DNA of 64,000 bases from Kangiella profundi (GTDB lineage: Bacteria > Pseudomonadota > Gammaproteobacteria > Enterobacterales > Kangiellaceae), in the NCBI RefSeq assembly GCF_002838765.1, contig NZ_CP025120.1, positions 124,001-188,000 on the forward strand. Reading direction: 5' to 3'. The position numbers were made by a program, and so were the translations under genes. The notes beneath the pieces were generated by a model. It did no database searches and was not told where the DNA came from. It worked only from the letters and a program-made list of their open reading frames with translations. Below are positions 42,822 through 51,052 of this stretch, piece by piece (positions within the stretch are counted from its first letter, which is position 1; each line of letters starts with the position of its first letter).

Positions 42822-43829
42822 TTATGGTTGCCTTGCGATGATGGTTTGGACGTCATCTGTGGTAAGAATTAACGCTCCGAAGCCGTCGATATCATAACGA
42901 TTGACTTTAACTAATAAATCCAGGAATTTACGTTCCTGCATCATTATGGCTTGTGGACATGCTTTTAATGTTCCAACTGGTGGCGTAAGAGTCAGGTTTT
43001 CGCCAGTGATTTCATAACTTGAGCTATAATTATTGCAGGATGATATTCCAAAGATCTTACCTTCTCGATTGAAATTAATGGTTACCTTTGAACTATCAAT
43101 AATGCCTTCGCTTGCAATATCCTCAACGACCCATTCAAACCCCACCAGAAGATCTAATGGATCACCGCCACAGCCTGGCAATGTCTCGCCATCAAGATTA
43201 AGCGTGACGAAGGCAGGAAAAGGGCGTCCTGTCATACTGTCGTAGCAAAGCTTTTTGTGTACCTCAAGTGTCACGCTGTGAGTGTTGTCTCCAGTATGAA
43301 ACTGGTAGCCCCCCATAATATGCTTAACTTCAGGTGTGGGAAAAGAAATGGTGTTTTTGCCATAGTCGGTGGTCAGTTTAAGTTTCTCTGCTGACATATT
43401 TAACATCCAGCCTGGCTCATTACCTCTGGCGGTAAATGGCAGCTCGATAGTGTTACGACTATTTGTTGCCTGCTGAACAGTCACTTTTTCGCAGTTGCTG
43501 TATCTTTGCCCATTAAACTCTAAACTGGCGCTGTCACCTTTCTGCCAGAAAGTCACTGTCTCATTTTGGCTGATATACTTGCTACCTGATGCACTTTCGG
43601 TTTGGCTAAGGTGGTAGCTTTTATCCTCAATAGTGAGGGTTAGTTTGTCTGCTACCAAGTCACTCTTTACCAGCAGATGAGAACAAATATAGTTAGATGA
43701 TTTTTTGTCGGTGGTCACACGAATGCTGTTCTGATCAACAGCCTGCTCAGTGGTGTTGGTTGGGGAGTCGCAGCCTGCAATTGAAAATAAACAGAGCAGA
43801 CTAATAGCTGTAATTTTATTGAAATCCAT
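42822..43829 (-). CDS. lipoprotein with MliC-like, COG3650-like and META domains
   Basis: 335 aa. Lipoprotein signal ending SIAGC. Residues about 45-115 match MliC/PliC C-type lysozyme inhibitors (YICSHLLVKSDL, SASGSKYISQNETVTFWQKGDSASLEF, final Cys). A middle part (about 130-210) has the ARGNEPGWML and GRPFPAFVTLNLDG phrases of COG3650-type envelope proteins. The C-terminus (about 225-330) is a META/HslJ domain (FGISSCNNYSSSYEITGENLTL, ACPQAIMMQERKFLDLL). It should be a periplasmic or outer-membrane lipoprotein combining lysozyme inhibition with an envelope-stress module. Monocistronic. Confidence 0.8.
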   Translation of the reverse strand: MDFNKITAISLLCLFSIAGCDSPTNTTEQAVDQNSIRVTTDKKSSNYICSHLLVKSDLVADKLTLTIEDKSYHLSQTESASGSKYISQNETVTFWQKGDSASLEFNGQRYSNCEKVTVQQATNSRNTIELPFTARGNEPGWMLNMSAEKLKLTTDYGKNTISFPTPEVKHIMGGYQFHTGDNTHSVTLEVHKKLCYDSMTGRPFPAFVTLNLDGETLPGCGGDPLDLLVGFEWVVEDIASEGIIDSSKVTINFNREGKIFGISSCNNYSSSYEITGENLTLTPPVGTLKACPQAIMMQERKFLDLLVKVNRYDIDGFGALILTTDDVQTIIARQP

Positions 43830-43878
43830 TACAAATATCCTTGTTGTATATTTTTTACTATATGGTGGCTTATAAGTT

Positions 43879-45111
43879 TTAGTCCAGCGATTTTATATTA
43901 ATTTGATTCTCCTGTGGGGTATTAGTTTGTGAAGAAATGTCCATTTCATCAATAAAACGCTGCAATAACTCGTTGAGAAACAGGCTGCCTTTTTCAGTTG
44001 GGGCAATGGTGTTCATGCTATCTAACAAAAGACCGTCTTTGATTGCCTGATTTAACATAGGCTGGATGGAGTTTAGGGGAAGTCCTGTTCTCTGCTCAAA
44101 AAAGGAGCTTGGGACTCCTTCCAGCAGACGCAAAGCGTTGAGCATGAATTCAAAAGGAAGTTCATGGGACGAAATAGCATTGCATGTACGAATTTCTGCT
44201 ACTGATTTTTGCAAATAATCTTTGGGGTGACGACTTTTGGTGGTGCGTTCAATCTGGTTGAGATCAAGTCGCGTAATTTTGCCGTGCGCACCGGCGCCTA
44301 TGCCTAGATAATCACCGAACTGCCAATAGTTCAAGTTATGTTGCGAACGGAATTCTGGCGAGCGGGCATAGGCGGATATTTCGTATTGATGATAGCCATG
44401 CAGCTTAAGTAGAGACTGTCCTTGCTCCTGAATGGTCCACAGGGTTTCATCAACCGGCAGGCTTGGTGGCTGCTGATAAAATAAAGTATTAGGTTCTATA
44501 GTCAGTTGATACCAGGATATATGCTGGGGTTTGAGATCAATGGCAGTTTGCAGATCGGCCAGTGCCTGCTCAGTAGTCTGGTCAGGCAGTCCATGCATCA
44601 AATCAAGGTTGAAGGAACGAAAGCCGGCCTGATGGGCAAATTCTGCTGCTGCAATTGCCTGTTCAGGATTATGCACTCGACCCAATCGTTCCAGGTGCTT
44701 GGCATTGAAGCTTTGTACGCCTATCGAAAGTCGATTAATACCTGCCTGACGAAAACCGGCAAATCGCTCTGCTTCAAAAGTTCCAGGGTTGGCTTCCATG
44801 GTTATTTCAATATCACCTTCGAATGGTAGGCGAGCCCTCACCCCGCTAATCAGGCGATCCATTCCTTCTGCAGAAAATAGACTGGGTGTGCCGCCACCAA
44901 TAAAGATACTATGCAGTCTTCTTCCCCAGACAAAAGGTAGCTCCTGTTCTAAATCGAGCAGCAACTTGTCGATGTAGGCCTGTTCAGGAATTTCATCCAG
45001 TCCTCCCAGTTGTTTAATGCCATGCGAGTTAAAATCGCAATAGGGACATTTCTTAATACACCATGGGATATGGATATACAGGGATAAGGGAGGATTGGTC
45101 AGTAATGACAT
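43879..45111 (-). CDS. hemW: radical SAM protein HemW (heme chaperone, coproporphyrinogen oxidase-like)
   Basis: 410 aa. The radical SAM cluster motif WCIKKCPYC (CxxxCxxC) follows LYIHIPWC near residue 12. Then FIGGGTPSLF, EITMEANPGTFE, INRLSIGVQSFNAKHLERLGRVH, HGLPDQT and the HemW-type C-terminal domain. HemW lacks the fourth Cys of the true HemN signature and acts as a heme-trafficking protein. It lies 5 nt downstream of rdgB, the usual rdgB-hemW operon. The C-terminal 20 residues exceed E. coli YggW. Confidence 0.94.
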   Translation of the reverse strand: MSLLTNPPLSLYIHIPWCIKKCPYCDFNSHGIKQLGGLDEIPEQAYIDKLLLDLEQELPFVWGRRLHSIFIGGGTPSLFSAEGMDRLISGVRARLPFEGDIEITMEANPGTFEAERFAGFRQAGINRLSIGVQSFNAKHLERLGRVHNPEQAIAAAEFAHQAGFRSFNLDLMHGLPDQTTEQALADLQTAIDLKPQHISWYQLTIEPNTLFYQQPPSLPVDETLWTIQEQGQSLLKLHGYHQYEISAYARSPEFRSQHNLNYWQFGDYLGIGAGAHGKITRLDLNQIERTTKSRHPKDYLQKSVAEIRTCNAISSHELPFEFMLNALRLLEGVPSSFFEQRTGLPLNSIQPMLNQAIKDGLLLDSMNTIAPTEKGSLFLNELLQRFIDEMDISSQTNTPQENQINIKSLD

Positions 45112-45116
45112 GATGG

Positions 45117-45749
45117 TTATTGGTTCTTGGCAGTGCGCAGTGCGGACAATTGTTCCATCAGAATGCGTAGTGCTTTGCCACGATGGCTAATAGCCGCTTT
45201 TTGTTCAGGGCTCAGTAACGCTGCCGAGCATTGATGCTCAGGATTCCAGAACAATGGGTCATAACCAAAACCACCATCGCCTTCTTCAGCTTCTAGAATG
45301 CGGCCTTCCCAACTGCCCTGACAAATAATCGGGGTTGGGTCATCAGCATGTTCCATGAACACCAGAATGCATTGGTAACGTGCTTGACGTTGTGCTGTTG
45401 GTACGCCTTCAAGTTTATCAAGCAATAAATCATTATTGGCCTGGTCATCAGCGTTGCCCTGGTGCTCGGGATCATCAAGGGCAGCAAAACGTGCTGAATA
45501 GATACCCGGCCTACCTTTGAGGTAGTCCACCTCAATTCCAGAATCATCAGCAATGGCCGGTAAGCCAGTTACATTTGCTGCATGACGCGCTTTAATAATG
45601 GCATTTTCAACAAAGGTGGTGCCTGTTTCGGGCACTTCTGAAACATTGAGTTCAGTTTGCGGAATAATTTGATAGTCAAAGCTGGCGAGAAGCTCGCTGA
45701 GTTCTTTAACTTTTTTAGCATTACCGGATGCCAGTACAATTTTTTGCAT
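45117..45749 (-). CDS. rdgB: non-canonical purine NTP pyrophosphatase RdgB
   Basis: 210 aa. It hydrolyses dITP, dXTP and ITP to monophosphates and so keeps damaged purines out of DNA. Motifs: IVLASGNAKKVKEL (substrate loop), ETGTTFVENAIIKARHAA, ADDSGIEVDYLKGRPGIYSARFA, EGDGGFGYDPLFW and SHRGKAL. First gene of rdgB-hemW. Confidence 0.96.
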   Translation of the reverse strand: MQKIVLASGNAKKVKELSELLASFDYQIIPQTELNVSEVPETGTTFVENAIIKARHAANVTGLPAIADDSGIEVDYLKGRPGIYSARFAALDDPEHQGNADDQANNDLLLDKLEGVPTAQRQARYQCILVFMEHADDPTPIICQGSWEGRILEAEEGDGGFGYDPLFWNPEHQCSAALLSPEQKAAISHRGKALRILMEQLSALRTAKNQ

Positions 45750-45789
45750 GGAAAAATCTGATTGAGCGTGAGATAGGGGATTATAGCCT

Positions 45790-45843
45790 AAAAAGGCTGC
45801 GCCACTTAACTAAATGCAGATTGGATTTAAATAAGTGGCGCAG
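45790..45843 (-). terminator. intrinsic terminator of DUF4426 gene
   Basis: Perfect 12-bp stem CTGCGCCACTTA / TAAGTGGCGCAG (45832-45843 with 45797-45808) followed on the minus strand by CCTTTTTA. It separates this gene from rdgB. Confidence 0.8.
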
Positions 45844-45863
45844 GATATCTTGAGTAGTAGAAA

Positions 45864-46313
45864 TTACTCAGCAAAGAATTTCTGTTTGAAGCTGATGGTT
45901 TCTGGGCGCTCCATTCCGGGAACCTTAACTGTGAACTCAATGCTGGTATCTTCTTCAGGTCTAAACTGGAAGTCAGCAATATAGTAAATAGCCTTTTCTT
46001 CCTTAATTTCCTTGAATGCAAGATTTTTGAATTGCGACAGACTATTGGTTACCTTGCCCTGAATGTTGGCAGGAACGGCTGGTTGCTCAGTAGGCTCGCC
46101 AGCTTTGTGAACTGACACATTCAGAATGGCAGTTAAGCCGCTACGAGGTATTTTATAAGTGCTGGCAACATCGGGTTGCAAAAAGGAACTGTTGAATGCG
46201 TTGTAATAGATAATGTAATCACCGACTTTCTTTTCTGCAGCCGTGGCAGTATTAGCGAGCAGCAAAGCTGCGCCAACTAGTGACAACATAAGACTTTTAA
46301 TTGTGGTGTACAT
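45864..46313 (-). CDS. DUF4426 family exported protein
   Basis: 149 aa. Signal peptide to about residue 25 (ending ATAA). The mature part fits DUF4426: KVGDYIIYYNAFNSSFLQPDVASTYKI, LNVSVH and a C-terminal Ig-like strand set (EEDTSIEFTVKVPG). Strong GGAGG ribosome-binding site. Periplasmic, role unknown; it commonly lies near rdgB/yggT/proC in gammaproteobacteria, as here. Confidence 0.88.
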   Translation of the reverse strand: MYTTIKSLMLSLVGAALLLANTATAAEKKVGDYIIYYNAFNSSFLQPDVASTYKIPRSGLTAILNVSVHKAGEPTEQPAVPANIQGKVTNSLSQFKNLAFKEIKEEKAIYYIADFQFRPEEDTSIEFTVKVPGMERPETISFKQKFFAE

Positions 46314-46410
46314 ATGACCTCCAATATTCCCTGGATGATTAGGCTTTCAGTTCAGAAAGCCTGTCAAAATATTAGTGTAATACAATAACACGGACGAATC
46401 ATTGAAGAGT

Positions 46411-46439
46411 AGCCCGAATACTGCAGAAATGTCCGGGCT
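46411..46439 (-). terminator. possible terminator downstream of yggT
   Basis: AGCCCG/CGGGCT stem with a 17-nt loop. Only a weak T tail on the minus strand. Confidence 0.3.
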
Positions 46440-46461
46440 GGGTATGAAATATAAGATTTGA

Positions 46462-47049
46462 TTACTGGCTGAGTAAGCTGACGCCGAAGTTATAAAGAGC
46501 ACTTTGCAGGAAGAATAGTCCCAGCAAGACTATCATTGGTGACAGATCGATAGTGCCGCCTAACGGTGGAATAATCTTTTGAATCGGACGTAATATTGGA
46601 CGCGTAACCTGGGCTAGGAAAATGAGGCCTGGATTATAACGACCACCACTCATGAAGCTGGCGATCATCAAGCCAATAAATAGAATCAGCAGCAAATTAG
46701 AAATTACCATAAACAGGCCGGAAATAGGACCCAGTCCCACCAAAATAAGGAATAGCATCACTGGCGTTGTCAGCATTGAAGCGTCAGCCTGTGACAGGAA
46801 GTAGTACTTAAATACAAAAATTTTGCCGGTCAGCAGAGCTAATGCGAAAACAAAGCCTGCCAGATTAAATTTGCCGATATCCGGTAAAACGGAACGCAGG
46901 GGATTGATCACCGGTGCCGTAAATTTATGGATAAATTGCGCGATTGGATTAAAGAAATCAGCACTACCAAGTTGCAAAAGCACGCGCAACAGGAAGACCA
47001 TGGCAAATAAGTTGATGACGTACTCAATAATGGTAAATACAGGGTTCAT
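46462..47049 (-). CDS. yggT: YggT family membrane protein
   Basis: 195 aa with two tandem YggT units. Each has a membrane helix followed by a proline-rich amphipathic segment (FIHKFTAPVINPLRSVLPDIG and FLAQVTRPILRPIQKIIPPLGG), then further helices. YggT proteins are linked to membrane/osmotic functions and often follow proC, as here (22-nt gap). Confidence 0.92.
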   Translation of the reverse strand: MNPVFTIIEYVINLFAMVFLLRVLLQLGSADFFNPIAQFIHKFTAPVINPLRSVLPDIGKFNLAGFVFALALLTGKIFVFKYYFLSQADASMLTTPVMLFLILVGLGPISGLFMVISNLLLILFIGLMIASFMSGGRYNPGLIFLAQVTRPILRPIQKIIPPLGGTIDLSPMIVLLGLFFLQSALYNFGVSLLSQ

Positions 47050-47071
47050 GCGTCAGGGATCTCGGTTAGGG

Positions 47072-47929
47072 TCAATTATTATCAGGTTTGCTGGCAATTT
47101 CAGCCAGTTCTTTACCGCGTACCACTGAGGCATTGATGGCCTTGGCTATCAGCTTGGGAAGTCCGCCGTCATTGAGCACATCGAGTGCTGCGGCAGTGGT
47201 ACCGCCCGGAGAAGTAACATTGCGGCGTAATTGACTGATTTCAAGTTCTGCGTTGTCCTGGACCATGCGAGCCGCGCCAAGCGCCGTCTGGGCCGCCAGT
47301 TGTCGAGCGGTAGATTCAGGAAGACCCTGTTCAATTGCTGCGGCAACCACCGACTCCATATACAGAAAGTAGTGGGCAGGACCGCTGCCAGACACTGCAG
47401 TGACCAGATCCATCTGGGATTCATCATCAACCCAGACACTTAAGCCCACTGCGTCAAAAATCGCCGTTGCGGCAGCTTTCTGCTGATCGCTGGTATGTTG
47501 ATTGGCGAAAAGTCCTGTCGCGCCTGCGCCAATCAAAGAAGGTGTGTTTGGCATCGAGCGAATGACGGGTAATGATTTGCCCAGTAATTCTTCAATTGTC
47601 TGACAGGCAACGCCCGCGGCTACGGAGATAACACAGCAATTTAGATTCAAGGACTGTAAAGGCTTACAGGCCAGGCCCATTTTCTGAGGCTTTACTGAAA
47701 GTAATAAGTAGTCAACATTCTCAGCAACATAGGTATTGTCATTGCTGGTATTCAGATCGGGATAGCGTTCTAACAAAGCATCAAGCTTGCCCTGACTGGG
47801 GTTGCTGACATAAATTTGTTTTGCGGGCAGGCCAGATTGAATCAGTCCTCCCAGAATACTGGCGGCCATATTGCCGGCACCAATAAAACCAATTTTTGCG
47901 TTTGCTATTGCTTGAATTGCGTCAGACAT
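47072..47929 (-). CDS. proC: pyrroline-5-carboxylate reductase ProC
   Basis: 285 aa. Last step of proline synthesis, NADPH-dependent. Rossmann loop IGFIGAGNMAASILGGL near residue 12, SVKPQKM, RSMPNTPSLIGAGATGL, TAVSGSGPAHYFLYMES, and the C-terminal VTSPGGTTAAALDVL substrate loop. SD AAAGG. It probably heads proC-yggT. Confidence 0.97.
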   Translation of the reverse strand: MSDAIQAIANAKIGFIGAGNMAASILGGLIQSGLPAKQIYVSNPSQGKLDALLERYPDLNTSNDNTYVAENVDYLLLSVKPQKMGLACKPLQSLNLNCCVISVAAGVACQTIEELLGKSLPVIRSMPNTPSLIGAGATGLFANQHTSDQQKAAATAIFDAVGLSVWVDDESQMDLVTAVSGSGPAHYFLYMESVVAAAIEQGLPESTARQLAAQTALGAARMVQDNAELEISQLRRNVTSPGGTTAAALDVLNDGGLPKLIAKAINASVVRGKELAEIASKPDNN

Positions 47930-48057
47930 GAGTACCTTTATGTGTTAAGTCAATGTGGGCTCAGACCAAGAGTATTGATAAATGGCCCGACCAAAAGAGC
48001 GCATAGCATAACAAAGCCAGGCCTGACTGGCTATTTTACAGGCCTTTAGCAAGGAGT

Positions 48058-48741
48058 TTAGTCGCGTGCCCCAAATATTGCGGTTCCAAGCCTAATCATG
48101 GTGCTTCCAGCTAGAATGGCCTGTTCAAAGTCGCCTGACATGCCCATCGAAAGAGTGTCTATTTGCGGGTACAAATTTTGTAATTCCTGATATAGCTGAT
48201 GGATTTGCTCAAACTGTTGGAGCTGAGCTTGTGGTTCGGTCTGTTTGGGCGGAATGGCCATCAGCCCGCGCAAGCGAAGCTTTGGTAGCTGCATGATGGC
48301 TGCTGCCAGTTGTTTACAGGATTCAGCATCAACCCCAGCTTTCTGCTCTTCGCCAAAAAGGTTTACCTGAATCAGGACATTGAGCGGAGCCTGATTCTCA
48401 GAGCGGTGCTCATTGAGTTTATTCGCAACCTTGAGTCGATCAACGCTCTGTACCCAGTCGAAATGTTGCGCAATGTCTTTGCACTTTCGACTCTGGATGG
48501 CTCCGATCATATGCCAATTTATGTCAAGATCTGACAGCGCGGAGATTTTATCGACAGCTTCCTGTACCTGATTCTCACCAAAATCGCGTTGTCCTGCAGC
48601 GAATGCCTCTTTGATGCTTTCGGCTGAATGTCTTTTACTAACAGCGATTAATTGCACATTGTGTTTAAAAATCCGTCGCTTAGCGCAGGTTTTTACGATT
48701 TGTAGTTGCAGATCTGCAAGATGAGAGGCTATCCTAGACAT
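48058..48741 (-). CDS. yggS: PLP homeostasis protein YggS/PROSC
   Basis: 227 aa from ATG 48741; a TTG five codons upstream (48756) is possible. PLP-binding Lys in LIAVSKRHSAESI, FGENQVQEAVDKI, NWHMIGAIQSRKCKDI, RLRGLMAIPP, LSMGMSGDFEQAILAGSTMIRLGTAIFG. Single TIM-barrel protein that buffers pyridoxal phosphate. It is divergent from pilT with only 38 bp between the start codons. Confidence 0.95.
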   Translation of the reverse strand: MSRIASHLADLQLQIVKTCAKRRIFKHNVQLIAVSKRHSAESIKEAFAAGQRDFGENQVQEAVDKISALSDLDINWHMIGAIQSRKCKDIAQHFDWVQSVDRLKVANKLNEHRSENQAPLNVLIQVNLFGEEQKAGVDAESCKQLAAAIMQLPKLRLRGLMAIPPKQTEPQAQLQQFEQIHQLYQELQNLYPQIDTLSMGMSGDFEQAILAGSTMIRLGTAIFGARD

Positions 48742-48779
48742 ATTATTAAAACGCAATTATCAGGTGTGGGGTCTAACAT

Positions 48780-49814
48780 ATGGATATTACAGAGCTTTTA
48801 GCTTTCAGTGTAAAGAATAATGCATCGGATTTGCATATTTCAGCGGGTATGCCGCCGCTTATTCGTGTTGATGGTGATATTCGACGCATCAATGTACCAC
48901 CATTGGAAGACAAGGAAGTACACTCGTTAATCTACGATATCATGAACGACAAGCAGCGAAAGGATTATGAAGAATTCCTTGAGGCTGACTTCTCCTTCGA
49001 ACTTAAAGATTTAGCCCGTTTCCGTGTCAATGCTTTCGTGCAAAACCGTGGGCGAGCCGCAGTATTTCGTACCATTCCTTCTCGTGTATTGACGCTTGAA
49101 GAGTTAAATGCACCAAAAATTTTCCAGGATATTTCATTAGAACCACGTGGTCTGGTACTGGTTACAGGGCCAACCGGTTCAGGTAAATCAACCACTCTGG
49201 CGGGCATGATCGATTATGTGAATGAAAATAAACATGATCACATTCTAACCATTGAGGATCCGATCGAGTTCGTTCACGAAAGTAAAAAGTGTCTGGTCAA
49301 CCAGCGTGAAGTGCACCGTGATACACACAGCTTTGCTAATGCACTGCGTTCAGCGCTTCGTGAAGACCCTGATATTATTCTGGTTGGTGAGATGCGTGAC
49401 CTTGAAACCATTCGCTTAGCACTGACAGCGGCAGAAACCGGTCACCTGGTATTTGGTACGCTGCATACAACCTCTGCGGCAAAAACCATTGACCGTGTAA
49501 TTGACGTATTCCCAGCTGGTGAGAAAGCAATGGTTCGTTCAATGTTGTCGGAGTCGCTGCAAGCTGTTATCGCACAGACACTGTTGAAGAAGAATGGTGG
49601 TGGTCGTGTTGCAGCCCATGAAATTCTGGTGGGTACGCCAGCTATTCGTAACCTCATTCGTGAAGATAAAGTCGCACAGATGTATTCGGCAATGCAAACC
49701 GGTTTATCACTGGGTATGCAGACGCTTGATCACAGCTTAAAGCAGTTGGTCAGTAAAGGTGTTGTGTCACGTACAGATGCTCGAATGAAAGCCAAGAACA
49801 AAGAAGAGTTCTAG
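48780..49814 (+). CDS. pilT: type IV pilus retraction ATPase PilT
   Basis: 344 aa. It powers pilus depolymerisation and twitching. Walker A GPTGSGKSTT (about 132-141), Asp-box TIEDPIEFVHE, Walker B DIILVGEMRDLETI, His-box HLVFGTLHTTSA, and the AIRNLIREDK C-terminal motif typical of PilT. RBS GGGG in the 38-bp intergenic gap. First gene of pilT-pilU. Confidence 0.97.
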   Translation: MDITELLAFSVKNNASDLHISAGMPPLIRVDGDIRRINVPPLEDKEVHSLIYDIMNDKQRKDYEEFLEADFSFELKDLARFRVNAFVQNRGRAAVFRTIPSRVLTLEELNAPKIFQDISLEPRGLVLVTGPTGSGKSTTLAGMIDYVNENKHDHILTIEDPIEFVHESKKCLVNQREVHRDTHSFANALRSALREDPDIILVGEMRDLETIRLALTAAETGHLVFGTLHTTSAAKTIDRVIDVFPAGEKAMVRSMLSESLQAVIAQTLLKKNGGGRVAAHEILVGTPAIRNLIREDKVAQMYSAMQTGLSLGMQTLDHSLKQLVSKGVVSRTDARMKAKNKEEF

Positions 49815-49823
49815 GAGTCGCCA

Positions 49824-50963
49824 ATGGATATTAATCCACTTTTAAAAGCCTTGATGGAACACAAGGGCTCGGACTTATTTATTACAGTACATCGTCCGCC
49901 CTGTATTAAAATCAACGGGCAAATTCGCCCAGTTACTAAAAGCATGCTGACGCCGGCGCAGGTCGAAGCCTTGATTCATTCTTCGATGACCGAAAAGCAA
50001 ATGAAGGAATTTGAAGAGAAGAAGGAGTGCCAATATGCGATCAGTGTCGAAAATATTGGTCGTTTCCGTGCCAGTGCATTTTATCAGCGTAACCAGCCAG
50101 GTTTAGTTGTTCGTCGAATTGAAACTAAAATTCCAACTACTGAAGATTTGAAAATCCCTAACATCCTCAATGAATTGGCGATGAAAAAGCGTGGAATTAT
50201 TATTTTCGTGGGTGCAACCGGTACAGGTAAATCAACCTCACTGGCAGCCATGATCGGTTATCGAAATCATAATTCTGCGGGTCACATTATCAGTATCGAG
50301 GATCCAATTGAGTATGTGCACCGTCATGACAAGTGCATCATTACCCAGCGTGAAGTTGGGATTGATACGGAGTCATTTGAAACTGCCCTGAAGAATACCT
50401 TGCGTCAGGCGCCTGATGTGATTCTGATTGGTGAGGTGCGCAGTAAAGAGACGATGTCGAATGCGATTACTTTCGCTGAGACGGGTCACTTGTGTTTATG
50501 TACCTTGCACGCTAACAACGCGAACCAGGCAATTGACCGTATTCTGCACTTCTTCCCAAAAGAAGAGCACTCAAGGGTTTTGATGGATTTGTCGTTGAAT
50601 ACTCGGGCCATTATCGCGCAACAGCTGGTGCCAACCAGAGATGGTAAAGGCCGTCGTGCAGCCATTGAAATTCTTATCAATACTCCATTGATTTCGGATC
50701 ATATCCGTAAAGGTGAGGTTCATCTGTTGAAAGAGTTGATGGCTCGTTCCAGAGAGCTTGGCATGCAGACTTTTGACCAGGCACTATTCGATCTTTATGT
50801 CGAGGGCGAAATCAGCTATGAAGATGCTCTGTTATACGCAGATTCAGCAAATGATCTACGTCTTAAAATCAAGCTGCATGAAAAAGATGCTGACTCACTT
50901 ACCGATAGTACTGATGGCTTGCAGGTCGAGATGGATGATGACCGAAGCAATCGCATGTTCTAA
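49824..50963 (+). CDS. pilU: type IV pilus PilT-like accessory retraction ATPase PilU
   Basis: 379 aa. Walker A GATGTGKSTS, SIEDPIEYVHRHDKCIITQREVG, Walker B DVILIGEVRSKETM, HLCLCTLHANNANQAIDRI, then a C-terminal acidic tail (DSTDGLQVEMDDD) seen in PilU but not PilT. It supports PilT-driven retraction under load. It starts 9 nt after pilT. Confidence 0.96.
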   Translation: MDINPLLKALMEHKGSDLFITVHRPPCIKINGQIRPVTKSMLTPAQVEALIHSSMTEKQMKEFEEKKECQYAISVENIGRFRASAFYQRNQPGLVVRRIETKIPTTEDLKIPNILNELAMKKRGIIIFVGATGTGKSTSLAAMIGYRNHNSAGHIISIEDPIEYVHRHDKCIITQREVGIDTESFETALKNTLRQAPDVILIGEVRSKETMSNAITFAETGHLCLCTLHANNANQAIDRILHFFPKEEHSRVLMDLSLNTRAIIAQQLVPTRDGKGRRAAIEILINTPLISDHIRKGEVHLLKELMARSRELGMQTFDQALFDLYVEGEISYEDALLYADSANDLRLKIKLHEKDADSLTDSTDGLQVEMDDDRSNRMF

Positions 50964-50991
50964 GCATCAGTATTTCTCAGCTTAAAAAATT

Positions 50992-51017
50992 AAGGCCAGC
51001 GTTATGCTGGCCTTTTT
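50992..51017 (+). terminator. intrinsic terminator of pilT-pilU
   Basis: AAGGCCAGC-GTTAT-GCTGGCCTT followed by T3. A clear GC-rich stem. Confidence 0.88.
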
Positions 51018-51052
51018 GCACTTAGAATATCTCTAGAGCTTATCTTAAGAGA

